From contig NZ_CP015196.1 of the NCBI RefSeq assembly GCF_001623565.1, positions 2,191,501-2,255,500 of the forward strand: DNA of 64,000 bases, written 5' to 3'. Positions 9,633-20,124 of this stretch are shown one piece after another (the stretch's first letter is position 1; each line of letters opens with the position of its first letter). A program made the position numbers and the translations under genes. Below the pieces are notes generated by a model. It did no database searches and had not been told where the DNA came from. It saw only the letters and a list, made by a program, of their open reading frames with translations. The stretch comes from Streptococcus marmotae (GTDB lineage: Bacteria; Bacillota; Bacilli; Lactobacillales; Streptococcaceae).

Positions 9633-10217
9633 CTATTTATTTAAGATTTGTGCTATGTTTTCCTGTAATCTTGGAATGAGCTCCGTTTGAAACCAAGGGT
9701 TTTTCGCCTGCCAGATATTATTGCGTGGAGATGGATGCACGAGCGGTAGATACTGTGGTAAATAGTCTTCATAGGCTTTGACTGTTTCAGTCAATGTGCG
9801 TTTTCGTCTGTCTCTCAAGTAATATTCTTGCGCATATTGACCAATCAAGAGGGTCAACTCAAGCTGGGGCATCATCGAAAATAACTCTGGGTGCCATTTT
9901 TCTGCGAACCCCTTTCTCGGTGGCAAATCGCCTGATTTTCCCTTACCTGGATAGTAAAAATCCATGGGTAGAATTGCAATCTGTCCTGACTGGTAAAATC
10001 TCTCCTCATCCACACCTAACCAAGCACGCAAGCGCTCCCCACTCGGATCTGCAAATAGCCGACTACGCTCTTGCGCCTTCAAACCTGGTGCTTGACCAAC
10101 AATCACAATCCTTGCCCTGCTGTCTACCTGAAACAAGGGCTGAATCCCTTTTTCTGTATAAGCTTGATTGTCTGGGTCTGCCATGATGGCTGCACGTATT
10201 TCTTCTAAGTCTAGCAT
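9633..10217 (-). CDS. uracil-DNA glycosylase family protein
   Basis: About 194 residues from the ATG at 10217 (MLDLEEIRAAI), which follows a good AAAGGAGGTGT ribosome site. UDG superfamily motifs are VIVGQAPGLKAQ (motif 1, around residue 43) and LVHPSPRNN (motif 3, around 160). The family excises uracil or related lesions; this subgroup is often annotated only as UDG family, and it lacks the exact GQDPY of family 1 Ung. The gene is immediately upstream of the TPM/LemA pair with a 37-bp gap. Confidence 0.85.
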   Translation of the reverse strand: MLDLEEIRAAIMADPDNQAYTEKGIQPLFQVDSRARIVIVGQAPGLKAQERSRLFADPSGERLRAWLGVDEERFYQSGQIAILPMDFYYPGKGKSGDLPPRKGFAEKWHPELFSMMPQLELTLLIGQYAQEYYLRDRRKRTLTETVKAYEDYLPQYLPLVHPSPRNNIWQAKNPWFQTELIPRLQENIAQILNK

Positions 10218-10289
10218 GCAAACACCTCCTTTGTAAAAAGGGGCTGGACTTGAGCCCAACCTCCTCTTTAACCTATCATTTATGATGAC

Positions 10290-11687
10290 TTATTTGACCA
10301 ATTCATAGATTGCTTCTGCGTAAATAGCAGCTGCACGCATGAGGTCTTCTACATCCGCAAATTCATTGGCTTGGTGCATAGTATCTGTATAACCAGGGAA
10401 CATAGCGCCGTAAGCCACACCACGTTTCAAGAGACGGCCAAAGGTTCCACCACCGATGACTTGTTCATGACCATGTAAACCTGTTTGACGTTCGTAGACA
10501 TCCAGCAAGGTCGCCACCAACGGATCTTCCATTGGGACATAGTGCGGAGTATGACCGTGTTCTGATAAGGTTACATCTGCTACCGACAACTCCTTCAAGA
10601 CTGCTTGAATCTCTTCTGGACTTGTGCCTTTTGGATAACGGAAGTTAAGCGCAATGGTATTGTCAGTAGCTACTTCATCAAAACGGAAAACACCTGCATT
10701 CATAGACAGTGCCCCCATTTTCTCATCTGTATGTGCCACTCCAAGCGCTTCACCCTTGTGGTCTTCAAACAAGATTTGTCCTGCAACTGCAAGGTAATCC
10801 TTAGCTGGTCCTGCAAAATCAAACTGGTTCAAGAAGCGAGCAAGATAAGTTGCCCCATTCACGCCAGATTGTGGAGATGCTCCGTGAGCTGATTTTCCAA
10901 TAATGGTCACTTTGTACTTGTCATCTTCTTCAACAAGTTCAAATGCGACCTTGTATTCTGTCGCAAAGGCTGCCAATTTAGTTGCTAGGTCTGGCAAGCT
11001 ACCTGATACGAGGGCTGTTGCAGACTCTGGCACCATATTTTCACGCAAGCCGCCTGTAAAAGTGTGCAGACGTGCTGCTCCGCTATTTTCTCCAGCGAAA
11101 TGAAGATACTCGGTCATATTTCCTTTTTCACCATTGATAATCGGAAACTCAGCGTCTGGTGAGAAACCAAAATCAGGTTCTTTGACACCACTATGCTCAA
11201 AGTAATAATCCATATCCGCCCAACCAGATTCTTCATCTGTTCCCACGACAAAGCGAACTTTCTTGGAAATCGGCAAGCCTAATTCCTTAATGATTTTGAG
11301 ACCATAGTAGCAAGCCATGGTTGGTCCCTTATCATCGCTTGAGCCACGTGCATAGAGTTTCCCATCTTTAATGGTCGGCGTATAAGGATCTGTATGCCAG
11401 CCGCTTCCTGCTGGCACTACATCCATGTGGGCAAAGATACCAAGGACTTCATCACCGTCACCGTACTCAAAATGCCCAGCATAGTTGTCTACGTTCTTAG
11501 TTGGATAGCCGTCACGCTCCGCAATCTCTAAAAATTTGTGGAGGGCTTTGACAGGTCCAGGTCCAAATGGATGTTCGGCATCTGCTAGGCTATCGTCTCT
11601 CTCGGAGTTGATTTCTAGCAAACTAAACAAATCAGCTAGTAAATCCTCACGGCGTTTTTCCACCTCTGCTTTAAAATCAATTGTCAT
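10290..11687 (-). CDS. pepV: dipeptidase PepV
   Basis: A 465-residue M20-family metallo-dipeptidase starting at the ATG at 11687 ([12 protein letters not shown]) behind AAAAGGAG. Zinc-site motifs are [15 protein letters not shown] (His and Asp ligands), [11 protein letters not shown], and [16 protein letters not shown] with the catalytic Glu pair; [21 protein letters not shown] lies near the C-terminus. It degrades dipeptides inside the cell during peptide-based amino acid nutrition. It appears monocistronic. Confidence 0.95.
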   Translation of the reverse strand: MTIDFKAEVEKRREDLLADLFSLLEINSERDDSLADAEHPFGPGPVKALHKFLEIAERDGYPTKNVDNYAGHFEYGDGDEVLGIFAHMDVVPAGSGWHTDPYTPTIKDGKLYARGSSDDKGPTMACYYGLKIIKELGLPISKKVRFVVGTDEESGWADMDYYFEHSGVKEPDFGFSPDAEFPIINGEKGNMTEYLHFAGENSGAARLHTFTGGLRENMVPESATALVSGSLPDLATKLAAFATEYKVAFELVEEDDKYKVTIIGKSAHGASPQSGVNGATYLARFLNQFDFAGPAKDYLAVAGQILFEDHKGEALGVAHTDEKMGALSMNAGVFRFDEVATDNTIALNFRYPKGTSPEEIQAVLKELSVADVTLSEHGHTPHYVPMEDPLVATLLDVYERQTGLHGHEQVIGGGTFGRLLKRGVAYGAMFPGYTDTMHQANEFADVEDLMRAAAIYAEAIYELVK

Positions 11688-11892
11688 TTTTTTCTCCTTT
11701 TCAAGTATGAATTGATACCATTCTATCATAAAATGAAAGAGATTTCATATATTTGACAAGAAAAAGACGGACATGCAAGAGGAAACATGCGAGAGTTGAA
11801 TTCTAGGGAAGAAATTTTCAATACAAAATACCAGACTTAGAGCCGAGAGAAAGCAGATTCAATGAAAAATTGCCCTCTATGCTCTGAACTCT

Positions 11893-11927
11893 ATAGAAAA
11901 AGGTTGGTGACCTAACCTTTTTCTATA
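11893..11927 (-). terminator. terminator after the ABC-F gene
   Basis: A 14-bp stem (TATAGAAAAAGGTT / AACCTTTTTCTATA) directly follows the stop of the ABC-F gene and contains T tracts on both strands. Confidence 0.75.
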
Positions 11928-11933
11928 ACTCTA

Positions 11934-13475
11934 TTACATCTCATTAAAATCCCAGACATCATCCACCCATCCTTGGTAGAAATCAGGCTCGTGGCAGACC
12001 ATGAGAATCGAACCTTTATAGGCTTGCAGGGCACGCTTTAATTCATCCTTAGCATCGACATCCAAGTGGTTGGTCGGCTCATCCAAAATCAAGACATTGT
12101 TTTCACGATTCATCAAAAGACAGAAACGCACCTTGGCCTGCTCTCCTCCTGATAAGACCTGAATCTGGCTTTCAATGTGCTTGGATGTCAGACCGCAACG
12201 AGCCAAGGCTGCACGGATTTCCGCCTGATTGAGGGCAGGAAAGGCGTCCCAGACTGCTTCGAGTGGTGTTTGACGGTTACCACTAGCTGCCTCTTGTTCA
12301 AAGTAACCAATTTCTAGATACTCTCCCTGCTCAACCTGACCACCTAAGGACGGAATCAAGCCTAATAAACTTTTTAGCAAGGTAGATTTTCCTATCCCAT
12401 TCGCTCCGATAATGGCAATTTTCTTATTGCGTTCAAAGGTCAGATTTAGTGGCTTGCGATTGAGAACACGGTCATAGCCAATTTCCAAATCTTTGGTCTG
12501 AAAGATAAAGCGACTCGGAGTTCGTGCCATTTTAAAATCAAAGGACGGTTTTGGTTTCTCAGCCTGTAGCTCAATAATCTCCATTTTATCAAGTTTTTTC
12601 TGGCGAGACATGGCCATATTACGGGTGGCAACACGAGCCTTATTACGGTTGACAAAGTCCTGAAGGTCGGCAATTTCTTTTTGCTGACGCTCATAGGCTG
12701 CTTCTAACTGGGCACGCTTCATGGCATGTACTTCTTGGAACTGGTAATAGTCACCTGAGTAGCGCGTTAATTGTTGATTTTCCACATGGTAGACAATATT
12801 AATCACGTCATTTAAAAATGGAATATCATGGGAAATCAAAACAAAGGCATTTTCATAATTTTGCAAATAGCGTTTGAGCCAGTCAATATGCTCCGCATCC
12901 AAATAGTTGGTCGGCTCATCAAGCAGTAGAATATCCGGTTTTTCAAGCAAGAGCTTGGCTAATAAAATCTTAGTCCTTTGTCCACCAGATAACTCCGTAA
13001 CATCGCTATCCATCCCAAAATCCATGACTCCTAAAGCACGAGCCACTTCATCAATCTTGGCATCCAAGGTATAAAAATCACGACTTTCCAAGCGATCTTG
13101 TAATTCCCCAACTTCTTCCATAAGGACATCTATGTCAGCATTTTCATCTGCCATAGATAGGTAAATCTCATTGATGCGCTCTTCTGTCTTAAACAATTCA
13201 TCAAAAGCGGTTCGTAACACATCACGCACAGATTGCCCTTTTTCGAGTTTCGCATGCTGGTCCAGATACCCTGCTGTAACATAGCGGGACCACTCAACTT
13301 TTCCCTCGTCTGGATGCAATTGACCTGTCACAATGGACATGAAGGTTGATTTCCCTTCTCCATTTGCTCCTACGAGTCCGATATGCTCGCCTTTTAAAAG
13401 GCGAAAGGAGACATTTTCAAAAATGGCACGATCTCCAAAGCCATGACTTAAATTTTTTACTTCTAAAATACTCAC
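11934..13475 (-). CDS. ABC-F family ATPase, YkpA/YbiT-like
   Basis: A 513-residue cytoplasmic protein with two ABC ATPase domains and no membrane segment. Walker A sites are GANGEGKSTF (near residue 36) and GANGIGKSTL (near 350); signatures are LSGGQRTK and LSGGEQAK; both Walker B motifs end in DEPTN. The basic inter-domain linker (about 245-310) is the ABC-F P-site tRNA interaction motif. Members of this subgroup act on translating ribosomes rather than in transport. It is between pepV and glmM and has its own terminator. Confidence 0.88.
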   Translation of the reverse strand: MSILEVKNLSHGFGDRAIFENVSFRLLKGEHIGLVGANGEGKSTFMSIVTGQLHPDEGKVEWSRYVTAGYLDQHAKLEKGQSVRDVLRTAFDELFKTEERINEIYLSMADENADIDVLMEEVGELQDRLESRDFYTLDAKIDEVARALGVMDFGMDSDVTELSGGQRTKILLAKLLLEKPDILLLDEPTNYLDAEHIDWLKRYLQNYENAFVLISHDIPFLNDVINIVYHVENQQLTRYSGDYYQFQEVHAMKRAQLEAAYERQQKEIADLQDFVNRNKARVATRNMAMSRQKKLDKMEIIELQAEKPKPSFDFKMARTPSRFIFQTKDLEIGYDRVLNRKPLNLTFERNKKIAIIGANGIGKSTLLKSLLGLIPSLGGQVEQGEYLEIGYFEQEAASGNRQTPLEAVWDAFPALNQAEIRAALARCGLTSKHIESQIQVLSGGEQAKVRFCLLMNRENNVLILDEPTNHLDVDAKDELKRALQAYKGSILMVCHEPDFYQGWVDDVWDFNEM

Positions 13476-13502
13476 GTTTTTTCCTCTATCATCTATACAT
13501 CA

Positions 13503-13541
13503 AAGGAAGTTTGAGACGGTGATTGGGTCCCAAACTTCCCT
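13503..13541 (-). terminator. probable glmM terminator
   Basis: The imperfect stem GGAAGTTTG...CAAACTTCC follows glmM on the minus strand, with only a short T tract. It is weaker than the other terminators here. Confidence 0.5.
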
Positions 13542-13576
13542 TTATGTTATTGTTCCATTACAAGCTGACAATTGCT

Positions 13577-14929
13577 CTAATCAATACCAATCTCTGCTCT
13601 CACCACATCAGCAATCGTATCAACATAGTAATCCACTTCTGCATCGGTCGGAGCTTCTGCCATAACTCGTAAAAGCGGTTCTGTTCCACTTGGACGGACA
13701 AGAATCCGACCATTACCAGCCATTTCATTCTCCATTTTTTCAATAATTGCAGCAATTGCTTCAACTTCCATCGCCTGATCTTTCATGCTATTTTCAACAC
13801 GAATATTGACTAATTTTTGTGGATAGATGGTGACTTCACTAGCCAATTCAGACAGGTTTTTCCCAGTTTCTTTCATGATTTTGGTCAATTGAACAGCTGT
13901 CAACTGGCCATCTCCTGTCGTATTATAATCCATAAGGATAACGTGACCAGACTGCTCACCGCCGACATTGTAGCCTGACTTGCGCATTTCTTCGACCACA
14001 TAGCGGTCACCAACAGCCGTTACAGCTTTAGCAATCCCTTCTCGGTCCAAAGCCTTGTGGAAGCCAAGGTTTGACATGACTGTCGTTACAATGGTCTGTT
14101 GCGCCAGTAATCCACGATCTGCCAAGTATTTACCGATGATATACATAATGCGATCACCATCAACCAACTCACCTTTTTCATCAACTGCAATCAAGCGATC
14201 GCTATCTCCGTCAAAGGCTAGACCAATTTGACTGCCTGTTTCTTTAACTAACTCCTGTAAGGCTTCAGGGTGGGTTGAGCCGACACCATCATTGATATTT
14301 AGACCGTCTGGTTTTTCTGCCATAACAGCTAATTGCGCACTCAAATCTGCAAAGACCTGACGAGCAGAGGTACTGGCTGCACCATTTGCTGTATCAAGAG
14401 CTACCTTCATTCCCTCTAAATCAAATCCTGTAGAAACAAGAAATTCCTGGTATTTTCTAAGACCTTCTGGATAATCGACCACATCTCCTAGACCTTGAGC
14501 AGACGGACGAGGTAGGGTATCTTCTTCCGCATCAAGGAGTGCTTCAATTTCTGCTTCTAATGCATCATCTAACTTAAAGCCATCACCTGCAAAGAATTTG
14601 ATTCCGTTATCTTGGGCAGGATTATGGCTCGCTGAAATCATAACCCCTGCGCTTGCTTTTTCAGTCCGCACCAAATAAGCCACGCCTGGAGTTGCAATCA
14701 CACCTAGCTTGTAGACATGAATCCCAGCAGACAAAAGGCCTGCTACTAGGGCTGCTTCTAACATTTGTCCTGAGATGCGCGTATCACGGCCAACGAACAC
14801 CCGTGGTGTTTCGGTTTCATGTTGACTCAATACATAGCCACCAAAACGGCCTAGTTTAAAGGCTAATTCTGGCGTCAATTCAACATTTGCTTCTCCACGA
14901 ACACCGTCTGTTCCAAAATATTTTCCCAT
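13577..14929 (-). CDS. glmM: phosphoglucosamine mutase
   Basis: A 450-residue alpha-D-phosphohexomutase converting glucosamine-6-phosphate to glucosamine-1-phosphate for UDP-GlcNAc and peptidoglycan. The N-terminal [15 protein letters not shown], the phosphoserine loop [15 protein letters not shown] (around residue 100), the metal loop AFDGDSDR (around 240) and the C-terminal phosphate loop [12 protein letters not shown] are all present. It directly follows the cdaA/cdaR region (18-bp gap), the conserved order in which GlmM and CdaA are known to interact and control c-di-AMP output. Confidence 0.97.
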   Translation of the reverse strand: MGKYFGTDGVRGEANVELTPELAFKLGRFGGYVLSQHETETPRVFVGRDTRISGQMLEAALVAGLLSAGIHVYKLGVIATPGVAYLVRTEKASAGVMISASHNPAQDNGIKFFAGDGFKLDDALEAEIEALLDAEEDTLPRPSAQGLGDVVDYPEGLRKYQEFLVSTGFDLEGMKVALDTANGAASTSARQVFADLSAQLAVMAEKPDGLNINDGVGSTHPEALQELVKETGSQIGLAFDGDSDRLIAVDEKGELVDGDRIMYIIGKYLADRGLLAQQTIVTTVMSNLGFHKALDREGIAKAVTAVGDRYVVEEMRKSGYNVGGEQSGHVILMDYNTTGDGQLTAVQLTKIMKETGKNLSELASEVTIYPQKLVNIRVENSMKDQAMEVEAIAAIIEKMENEMAGNGRILVRPSGTEPLLRVMAEAPTDAEVDYYVDTIADVVRAEIGID

Positions 14930-14947
14930 TTTTATCTCTTTTCTTTC

Positions 14948-16507
14948 TTATTTTGTTTTTACGATTGTCGCTTGTAGGGTTGCATCATCTTGTGATAAGA
15001 CGACAGGTAAGACATTTCCTTTATTGTCCACCGCTTGAATCGTTGCTGTACCTGAAAAATCATCAGATAGTTCATCTGCATCTGGTACAACCGCTTCAAT
15101 TCGTTCAATGTGTGACATCGTATCTTCATCGGTTGTCACTTTCACAGAAGATACATTGACCGTTACTTTAGATAAGCTGTACCCCTCTGCCAATTGATTA
15201 TTAGTAACGATTCCTTGAACCGCATAATTTTTACTAACTTTTTTTCCAATTTTAACGGTTATATTTTCTGGATTTAACTTCGCTTTTACACCCGTTGGCA
15301 AATTAGAAGTGACCAAATCTACAGTATGCGTACCGCTTGTCAAATTACTCAAATCTGCGCTGACCAAAAAAGTCCGAGTTGCTTCATCTGTTTCGCGTTG
15401 CAAAATAACTCTATTTGAGCTGGTTAAGGCAACTGAAACAGTGGAAGAAAAGCCTGAGATAAAATATTTCTCACTATCGTATTTGATTTCAATCGGTACA
15501 TTGCTAAGAGTATGCGTGTACGTCTCTGATTCCGTTACTTGTTTGACTGGCTTTGAGGCCGAGATTGAATTTTTATAGTTGGTCGTTGTTGCATAAAAGA
15601 ATAACACAAGTGCCATCAGAGCAGATAGCAATAAATGAGCGACTTTTTTTAACTTATCTTGCATTCTTTCCACCCCTAAGCGACTTAGCCAACTCTTTTT
15701 TTCCACTTCTTCAGGAATAAAGAGACGCCGTAGCTCCTCTTCAAAGTCTTCGATACTCAACCCATGCTTAAATAAGCCATTATAGGCCACAGAAATATTT
15801 CCAGTTTCTTCAGAGACGATAAAAACAAAGGCATCTGATACTTCTGCTAAACCAATTGCAGCCCGGTGTCTGGTACCGAATTCCTTGGAAATTCCTGCAC
15901 TTTCTGTCAACGGCAAATAAGCACAAGAGACCGCTATTTTATTTTCTTGAATAATCACAGCTCCATCATGTAGTGGCGTATTTGGAATAAAAATATTGAT
16001 AAGCAATTCACTTGAAATATCTGCATTAAGAGAGATTCCTGTCGCGCAATACTCACGTAAGGTTTGTGCCCGCTCCACTGCTACGAGAGCTCCAATTTTT
16101 CGGGGGGCCATATAGGAAACTGATTTGACAAACGCCTGAATCAACGCTTCTTCTGCACTTAATTCTACACGCGCAAACAATTGAGTCGTACGCCCAAGTT
16201 TTTCCAGACTAGTCCGAATCTCAGGGGCAAAAATCACCACAGCAGCAATAACCCCATAGGTAATAACCTGATTCATCAGCCAAGAAATGGTTTGAAGTCC
16301 GAGTAGCGTTGCCAAAATTTGGAAGAATAAAAAGAGAAAAACCCCGCGAACTAAGGTCATAATTTTGGTGCCTGCTAAGGCCTTACTAAAACGATAAATG
16401 ATATAGCTGACTAGTGTAATATCAACTAGGTGCAACAGGGCTGCCCAAGGGCTGACTAATAGACTGGACCAATAATTGACATCGAGTAACTGGTTGAGGT
16501 TAAGCAT
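14948..16507 (-). CDS. cdaA-cdaR: diadenylate cyclase CdaA read through into CdaR (YbbR domains), single ORF
   Basis: This 519-codon ORF covers what are normally two genes. Residues 1-281 are CdaA: three membrane segments (about 10-80) and a DAC domain with the catalytic DGA (LHDGAVII) and RHRAAIG motifs that make c-di-AMP from ATP. From Met282 (ATG at 15664, behind an SD-like AGGGGTGG) the sequence is CdaR: one membrane segment and two YbbR-type domains outside the cell. The join runs through a seven-T run at 15696-15702. Removing one base there gives a stop at once (VEKRVG*); adding one gives a stop just past the CdaR start. A sequencing or strain-level indel is therefore the likeliest cause of the fusion, and two proteins are probably made. 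Confidence 0.85.
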   Translation of the reverse strand: MLNLNQLLDVNYWSSLLVSPWAALLHLVDITLVSYIIYRFSKALAGTKIMTLVRGVFLFLFFQILATLLGLQTISWLMNQVITYGVIAAVVIFAPEIRTSLEKLGRTTQLFARVELSAEEALIQAFVKSVSYMAPRKIGALVAVERAQTLREYCATGISLNADISSELLINIFIPNTPLHDGAVIIQENKIAVSCAYLPLTESAGISKEFGTRHRAAIGLAEVSDAFVFIVSEETGNISVAYNGLFKHGLSIEDFEEELRRLFIPEEVEKKSWLSRLGVERMQDKLKKVAHLLLSALMALVLFFYATTTNYKNSISASKPVKQVTESETYTHTLSNVPIEIKYDSEKYFISGFSSTVSVALTSSNRVILQRETDEATRTFLVSADLSNLTSGTHTVDLVTSNLPTGVKAKLNPENITVKIGKKVSKNYAVQGIVTNNQLAEGYSLSKVTVNVSSVKVTTDEDTMSHIERIEAVVPDADELSDDFSGTATIQAVDNKGNVLPVVLSQDDATLQATIVKTK

Positions 16508-16738
16508 CTACTTCACAAACTTTCTATATTCTTACTGTTCACATTATACCATACTTTGAAGCAAATTTTATGAAAAGACCATCGATATACCCCCTCCAAA
16601 TTGTCATTCTTTTTTATCTTATCCTTAGGAATATGGTGAATCCACGAACACAGCTACGTATGCACCTCTTTTCAGCATGCTTACGCTATCGCCATCTCCA
16701 CTCTAGAAAAAAGGCGTGTTTTATGATAAAATAAATCC

Positions 16739-18085
16739 ATGATGAAACTAAATACAGCTTTCGGGCTTCTTGCAGGAAAAACATCTCAAGCGATCCTCAG
16801 TAAGCTAGGACGCGGGACTACACTGCCAGGAAAAATTGCCCTCCAATTTGATAAACACATTTTAAACAGCCTTGCAAAAGACTATGAAATCGTCGTCATT
16901 ACAGGGACCAATGGGAAGACACTGACAACGGCATTGACGGTTGGCATTTTAGAAGAAGCCTTTGGATCCGTAACAACCAATACCAGCGGCGCCAATATGT
17001 TAACCGGGATTACCGCTACTTTCTTGTCTGCTAAGAAAAATAAGAATGGAAAGAAAATTGCGGTACTTGAAATTGACGAAGCTAGTCTAGCTAAGGTGAC
17101 CGAATTTATTCAGCCAAGTTTGATTGTCTTTACCAATATCTTCCGCGATCAGATGGATCGCTACGGTGAGATTTATACAACCTATCAGATGATTGTTGAC
17201 GGAGCTGCTAAGGCACCTTCCGCCACTATCCTTGCAAATGGGGATAGCCCACTCTTTCATTCGACCAAGTTAATCAATCCAGTAAAATATTACGGCTTTG
17301 CAACAGACGAACACGAGCCACAACTCGCTCATTACAACACCGAGGGAATCCTCTGTCCGCAATGCCACCATATTTTGCAGTATAAGATGAATACCTATGC
17401 CAATCTTGGTAGCTACATTTGTCTGTCTTGTGGATTTGCCCGTCCTGACTTGGACTACAAGCTCACCGACTTAAAAGAAATTACGCATGTATCTTCTACC
17501 TTCGTCATCGACGGTCAAGAATACAAGATTAACATCGGAGGCCTCTATAATATTTATAATGCCCTTGCAGCAGTCAGTGTGGCAGAATTTCTAGGTGTAA
17601 CTCCTGATATTATCAAAGCTGGTTTTGATAAGAGTAAGGCGGTCTTTGGTCGTCAAGAAACCTTCCGCTTAGGAGATAAAGAGTGTACTCTCGTCTTGAT
17701 TAAAAATCCAGTCGGTGCAACACAGGCTCTTGAAATGATTCACTTAGCTCCCTACGAATTTAACTTAGCTGTCCTACTCAATGCTAATTACGCAGACGGT
17801 ATTGATACCAGTTGGATTTGGGATGCCGATTTTGAACGAATAATGGACATGTCCATTCCTCGTATCATCACAGGAGGAGCACGAGCATCTGAAATTGCAC
17901 GAAGACTACGGGTAACAGGCTATACAGCAGAGGCGATTGAACAACATGAAGCAATTCCAGATGTTCTGTCTGCTATTGAAAGCAACCCTACCCAGCATAC
18001 CTACATTCTTGCCACCTATACTGCCATGTTAGAACTGCGCGATATTCTTGCGCAACGGCAAATCGTTGGAAAGGAGATGAAATAA
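16739..18085 (+). CDS. murT: lipid II isoglutaminyl synthase, MurT subunit
   Basis: A 448-residue Mur-ligase-like protein. With GatD it amidates the D-glutamate of lipid II to D-isoglutamine. The ATP site [15 protein letters not shown] lies near residue 57. The family's inserted Cys4 zinc ribbon (CPQC...CLSC, around 205-235) and the C-terminal DUF1727 region are present. It opens a plus-strand operon with gatD and a LapA-like gene, divergent from the cdaA region. Confidence 0.95.
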   Translation: MMKLNTAFGLLAGKTSQAILSKLGRGTTLPGKIALQFDKHILNSLAKDYEIVVITGTNGKTLTTALTVGILEEAFGSVTTNTSGANMLTGITATFLSAKKNKNGKKIAVLEIDEASLAKVTEFIQPSLIVFTNIFRDQMDRYGEIYTTYQMIVDGAAKAPSATILANGDSPLFHSTKLINPVKYYGFATDEHEPQLAHYNTEGILCPQCHHILQYKMNTYANLGSYICLSCGFARPDLDYKLTDLKEITHVSSTFVIDGQEYKINIGGLYNIYNALAAVSVAEFLGVTPDIIKAGFDKSKAVFGRQETFRLGDKECTLVLIKNPVGATQALEMIHLAPYEFNLAVLLNANYADGIDTSWIWDADFERIMDMSIPRIITGGARASEIARRLRVTGYTAEAIEQHEAIPDVLSAIESNPTQHTYILATYTAMLELRDILAQRQIVGKEMK

Positions 18086-18086
18086 T

Positions 18087-18875
18087 ATGGTGTATACATC
18101 ACTCTCAAGCCCAGCTAATGACTATCCCTATCAGCTCAACATTGCTCATCTCTACGGCGATTTGATGAATACCTACGGAGATAATGGAAATATCCTTATG
18201 CTCAAGTATGTTGCTGAAAAATTAGGGGCGAGTGTTCAAGTAGACATCGTATCGTTAGAAGATCAGTTTGACAAGGATTTTTATGATATTGCCTTTTTCG
18301 GTGGAGGACAAGACTATGAGCAGTCTATCCTTGCAAAAGATTTGCCAACTAAAAAAGATGCACTCGCTGAATTCATTGAAAATGACGGGGTGGTTCTTGC
18401 CATCTGTGGTGGCTTTCAATTACTTGGACAATACTATATCGAAGCAAGTGGCCGCAAAATTGATGGGCTAGGCATTCTTGGTCACCATACGCTCAACCAA
18501 GTCAATAACCGCTTCATTGGAGATATCAAGATTCATAATGAAGAGTTTAATGAGACCTACTATGGTTTTGAAAATCACCAAGGACGAACATTTTTAGCCG
18601 ACAACCAAAAACCACTTGGCCGAACGATTTATGGGAATGGAAATAATAACGAAGACGGCGGTGAAGGTATGCACTACAAAAATACGTTTGGAAGCTACTT
18701 CCACGGTCCAATCCTCTCACGCAATGCCAACCTCGCTTACCGCCTCGTTACCACTGCCCTCCGCAATAAATACGGTCAGGACATAAAATTTCCATCTTAT
18801 GATGACATTCTAGCTCTTGAAAAACCTGAAGAATACGGCGATGTCAAAAGTAAGGCTCGTTTTGAAGAAGAATAG
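18087..18875 (+). CDS. gatD: lipid II isoglutaminyl synthase, GatD glutaminase subunit
   Basis: A 262-residue class I glutamine amidotransferase-like protein that supplies ammonia to MurT. The nucleophile Cys is in [14 protein letters not shown] (around residue 106). A C-terminal His in [12 protein letters not shown] is the likely catalytic partner. The ATG lies one base after the murT stop, so the two subunits are translated together. The partnership is established for streptococci and staphylococci, where it is needed for beta-lactam resistance and efficient cross-linking. Confidence 0.95.
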   Translation: MVYTSLSSPANDYPYQLNIAHLYGDLMNTYGDNGNILMLKYVAEKLGASVQVDIVSLEDQFDKDFYDIAFFGGGQDYEQSILAKDLPTKKDALAEFIENDGVVLAICGGFQLLGQYYIEASGRKIDGLGILGHHTLNQVNNRFIGDIKIHNEEFNETYYGFENHQGRTFLADNQKPLGRTIYGNGNNNEDGGEGMHYKNTFGSYFHGPILSRNANLAYRLVTTALRNKYGQDIKFPSYDDILALEKPEEYGDVKSKARFEEE

Positions 18876-18886
18876 GAGATTCTCAG

Positions 18887-19168
18887 CTGCACTACATTAT
18901 CGTCCTACTACTAATCCTCCTCATTGCAGGCCTGTCTCTTGCCAATATGGCAACGGTCAAGGTTAGCTATCTCTTTGGTTCTTTCCAGTTACCTCTTATC
19001 ATTTTGATTCTGATTTCAGTCCTGCTTGGTGCCATTATCGCTAGTCTTCTTGGCATGGGAAAACACTTCTCCATCAAAGGTGAGCTAAAACAAACCCAGA
19101 AAGAATTGGAAACTCAAAAACAAGCACTAAAAGAACAAGCTAAGCAAGAAGTACAAACAATAGAATAA
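18887..19168 (+). CDS. LapA-like (DUF1049) two-helix membrane protein, apparent CTG start
   Basis: The frame gives a complete LapA-type protein of about 93 residues only if it starts at CTG (18887), eight bases after AGGAG (18874-18878), which overlaps the gatD stop. From there it reads LHYIIVLLLILLIAGLSLAN (helix 1), FGSFQLPLIILILISVLLGA (helix 2) and a charged coiled-coil tail rich in K, E and Q. The first in-frame ATG (18947) would lose helix 1. There is no in-frame ATG, GTG or TTG between the gatD stop and the CTG. LapA-family proteins are small envelope proteins with roles in LPS assembly in Gram-negatives; the role here is unknown. Confidence 0.7.
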   Translation: MHYIIVLLLILLIAGLSLANMATVKVSYLFGSFQLPLIILILISVLLGAIIASLLGMGKHFSIKGELKQTQKELETQKQALKEQAKQEVQTIE

Positions 19169-19170
19169 GA

Positions 19171-19218
19171 CCACGATAAAATCCCCCTATCATTCAGGAT
19201 AGAGGGATTTTATCGTGG
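19171..19218 (+). terminator. long hairpin ending the murT-gatD-lapA operon
   Basis: CCACGATAAAATCCC and its complement GGGATTTTATCGTGG form a stem of about 20 bp with a six-base loop, directly after the LapA-like stop. There is no strong T run after it, so it may stabilise the transcript as well as terminate. Confidence 0.55.
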
Positions 19219-19808
19219 ATTGAGAAAGGAATAGGACAAGGCAAGGAGCTACAGATAGAACTGGCGTTAACTGAGGATTACTCCATAATCCCTATTTCCA
19301 ACCTTCAACAGTCTACTGGACTATTGAAGCAAAGCGACTTATACTCGTCAAAAATCAAAGTCTGACGTCGTTAACTCACCTTGCTGAACTTCAGTTCTAG
19401 CTACGATTTCGTTGCCTAGTCAGATTTTGATTTTTATAGAGTATAACGATGTCCTAATTTTTATTCAATTCACTATATTTTGCTTGAAAGAACGACAACT
19501 GCTGAGCTTCTCATACTCTATTCATATCAACAGTAGCCTTTTTCGATACGTTATAAAATCGTGCAAACGCAAACAACTTCCTTCTCAGTTTCATTGCTAA
19601 CTTTTGAGTTTACGGTCTCAACAGTTCCGTTATGTGAGAGACTAACAAACAGTCCTTCGCTGACCCTATTTCTAACCTTAACAGTCCGCTGGACTGTTGA
19701 AGCAAGGTGAGTTAACAGCCGTCAGTTTTTGATTTTTGACGAGTATTATTTGCAATAATTTCTTGTCATTACCTCCCCTATTTCTGCAAATCCAAGTTTA
19801 AAAATCTA
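19219..19808. repeat. intergenic repeat block (family C, two copies)
   Basis: No gene is visible. The block holds copies of a repeat built on the palindrome CAACAGTCCGCTGGACTGTTG, followed by AAGGTGAGTTAAC and TGATTTTTGACGAGTA. One copy is at 19674-19747. At 19301-19390 a diverged palindrome is joined to the downstream half in inverted orientation. A further copy is at 42606-42679. Confidence 0.7.
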
Positions 19809-20047
19809 TTGACAAGAAAATTTTTCTATGATAAAGTAAGCGTATACATATCCGGAGGTAATAGGAGAATGAACAACTAAGTCTATTGGTGAACGTTTGA
19901 GTACGGAAAATGACGTAGCCTTGCTACAGTCTTTTGCGTGCCGACATACTTTCCCTAGTAGACAGATAGTGGTTTGTATCTCTTTTTTTGCATGGACTTT
20001 TTGGGTCTCACCCTCTTTTTAAAAGGAAGCATTTGATACAAAACTCC
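19809..20047 (+). promoter_or_regulatory. promoter and structured leader of the ABC-F gene
   Basis: TTGACA (19809-19814), a 17-bp spacer and TAAAGT (19832-19837) form a promoter about 290 bp upstream of the ABC-F start. The leader has a three-codon ORF, the possible stem GTCTA(19881)/TAGAC(19957), and the pair GTTTGTATC (19974) with GATACAAAAC (20034), followed by a terminator. This is the layout of ribosome-mediated attenuation. Confidence 0.65.
19869..19880 (+). CDS. three-codon leader ORF (Met-Asn-Asn)
   Basis: ATG AAC AAC TAA with GGAGGTAATAGGAG just upstream. The very strong ribosome site in front of a three-residue ORF in the leader of an antibiotic-type ABC-F gene suggests a sensor of ribosome stalling at start or stop. 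I recall a similarly tiny upstream ORF reported for a Listeria ABC-F gene (lmo0919). Confidence 0.5.
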   Translation: MNN

Positions 20048-20077
20048 AGCTCTACTAGCTAAAGTAGGGCTATTTTT
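20048..20077 (+). terminator. attenuator terminator in the ABC-F leader
   Basis: A 9-bp stem, AGCTCTACT / AGTAGGGCT, with loop AGCTAA is followed by ATTTTT. It lies about 50 bp before the ABC-F start and would stop transcription unless an alternative pairing forms. Confidence 0.7.
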
Positions 20078-20124
20078 GCATCTTGAAAGAGCGGTTTCTA
20101 GCTTCTTTTCAAAAAGGAGGATTT

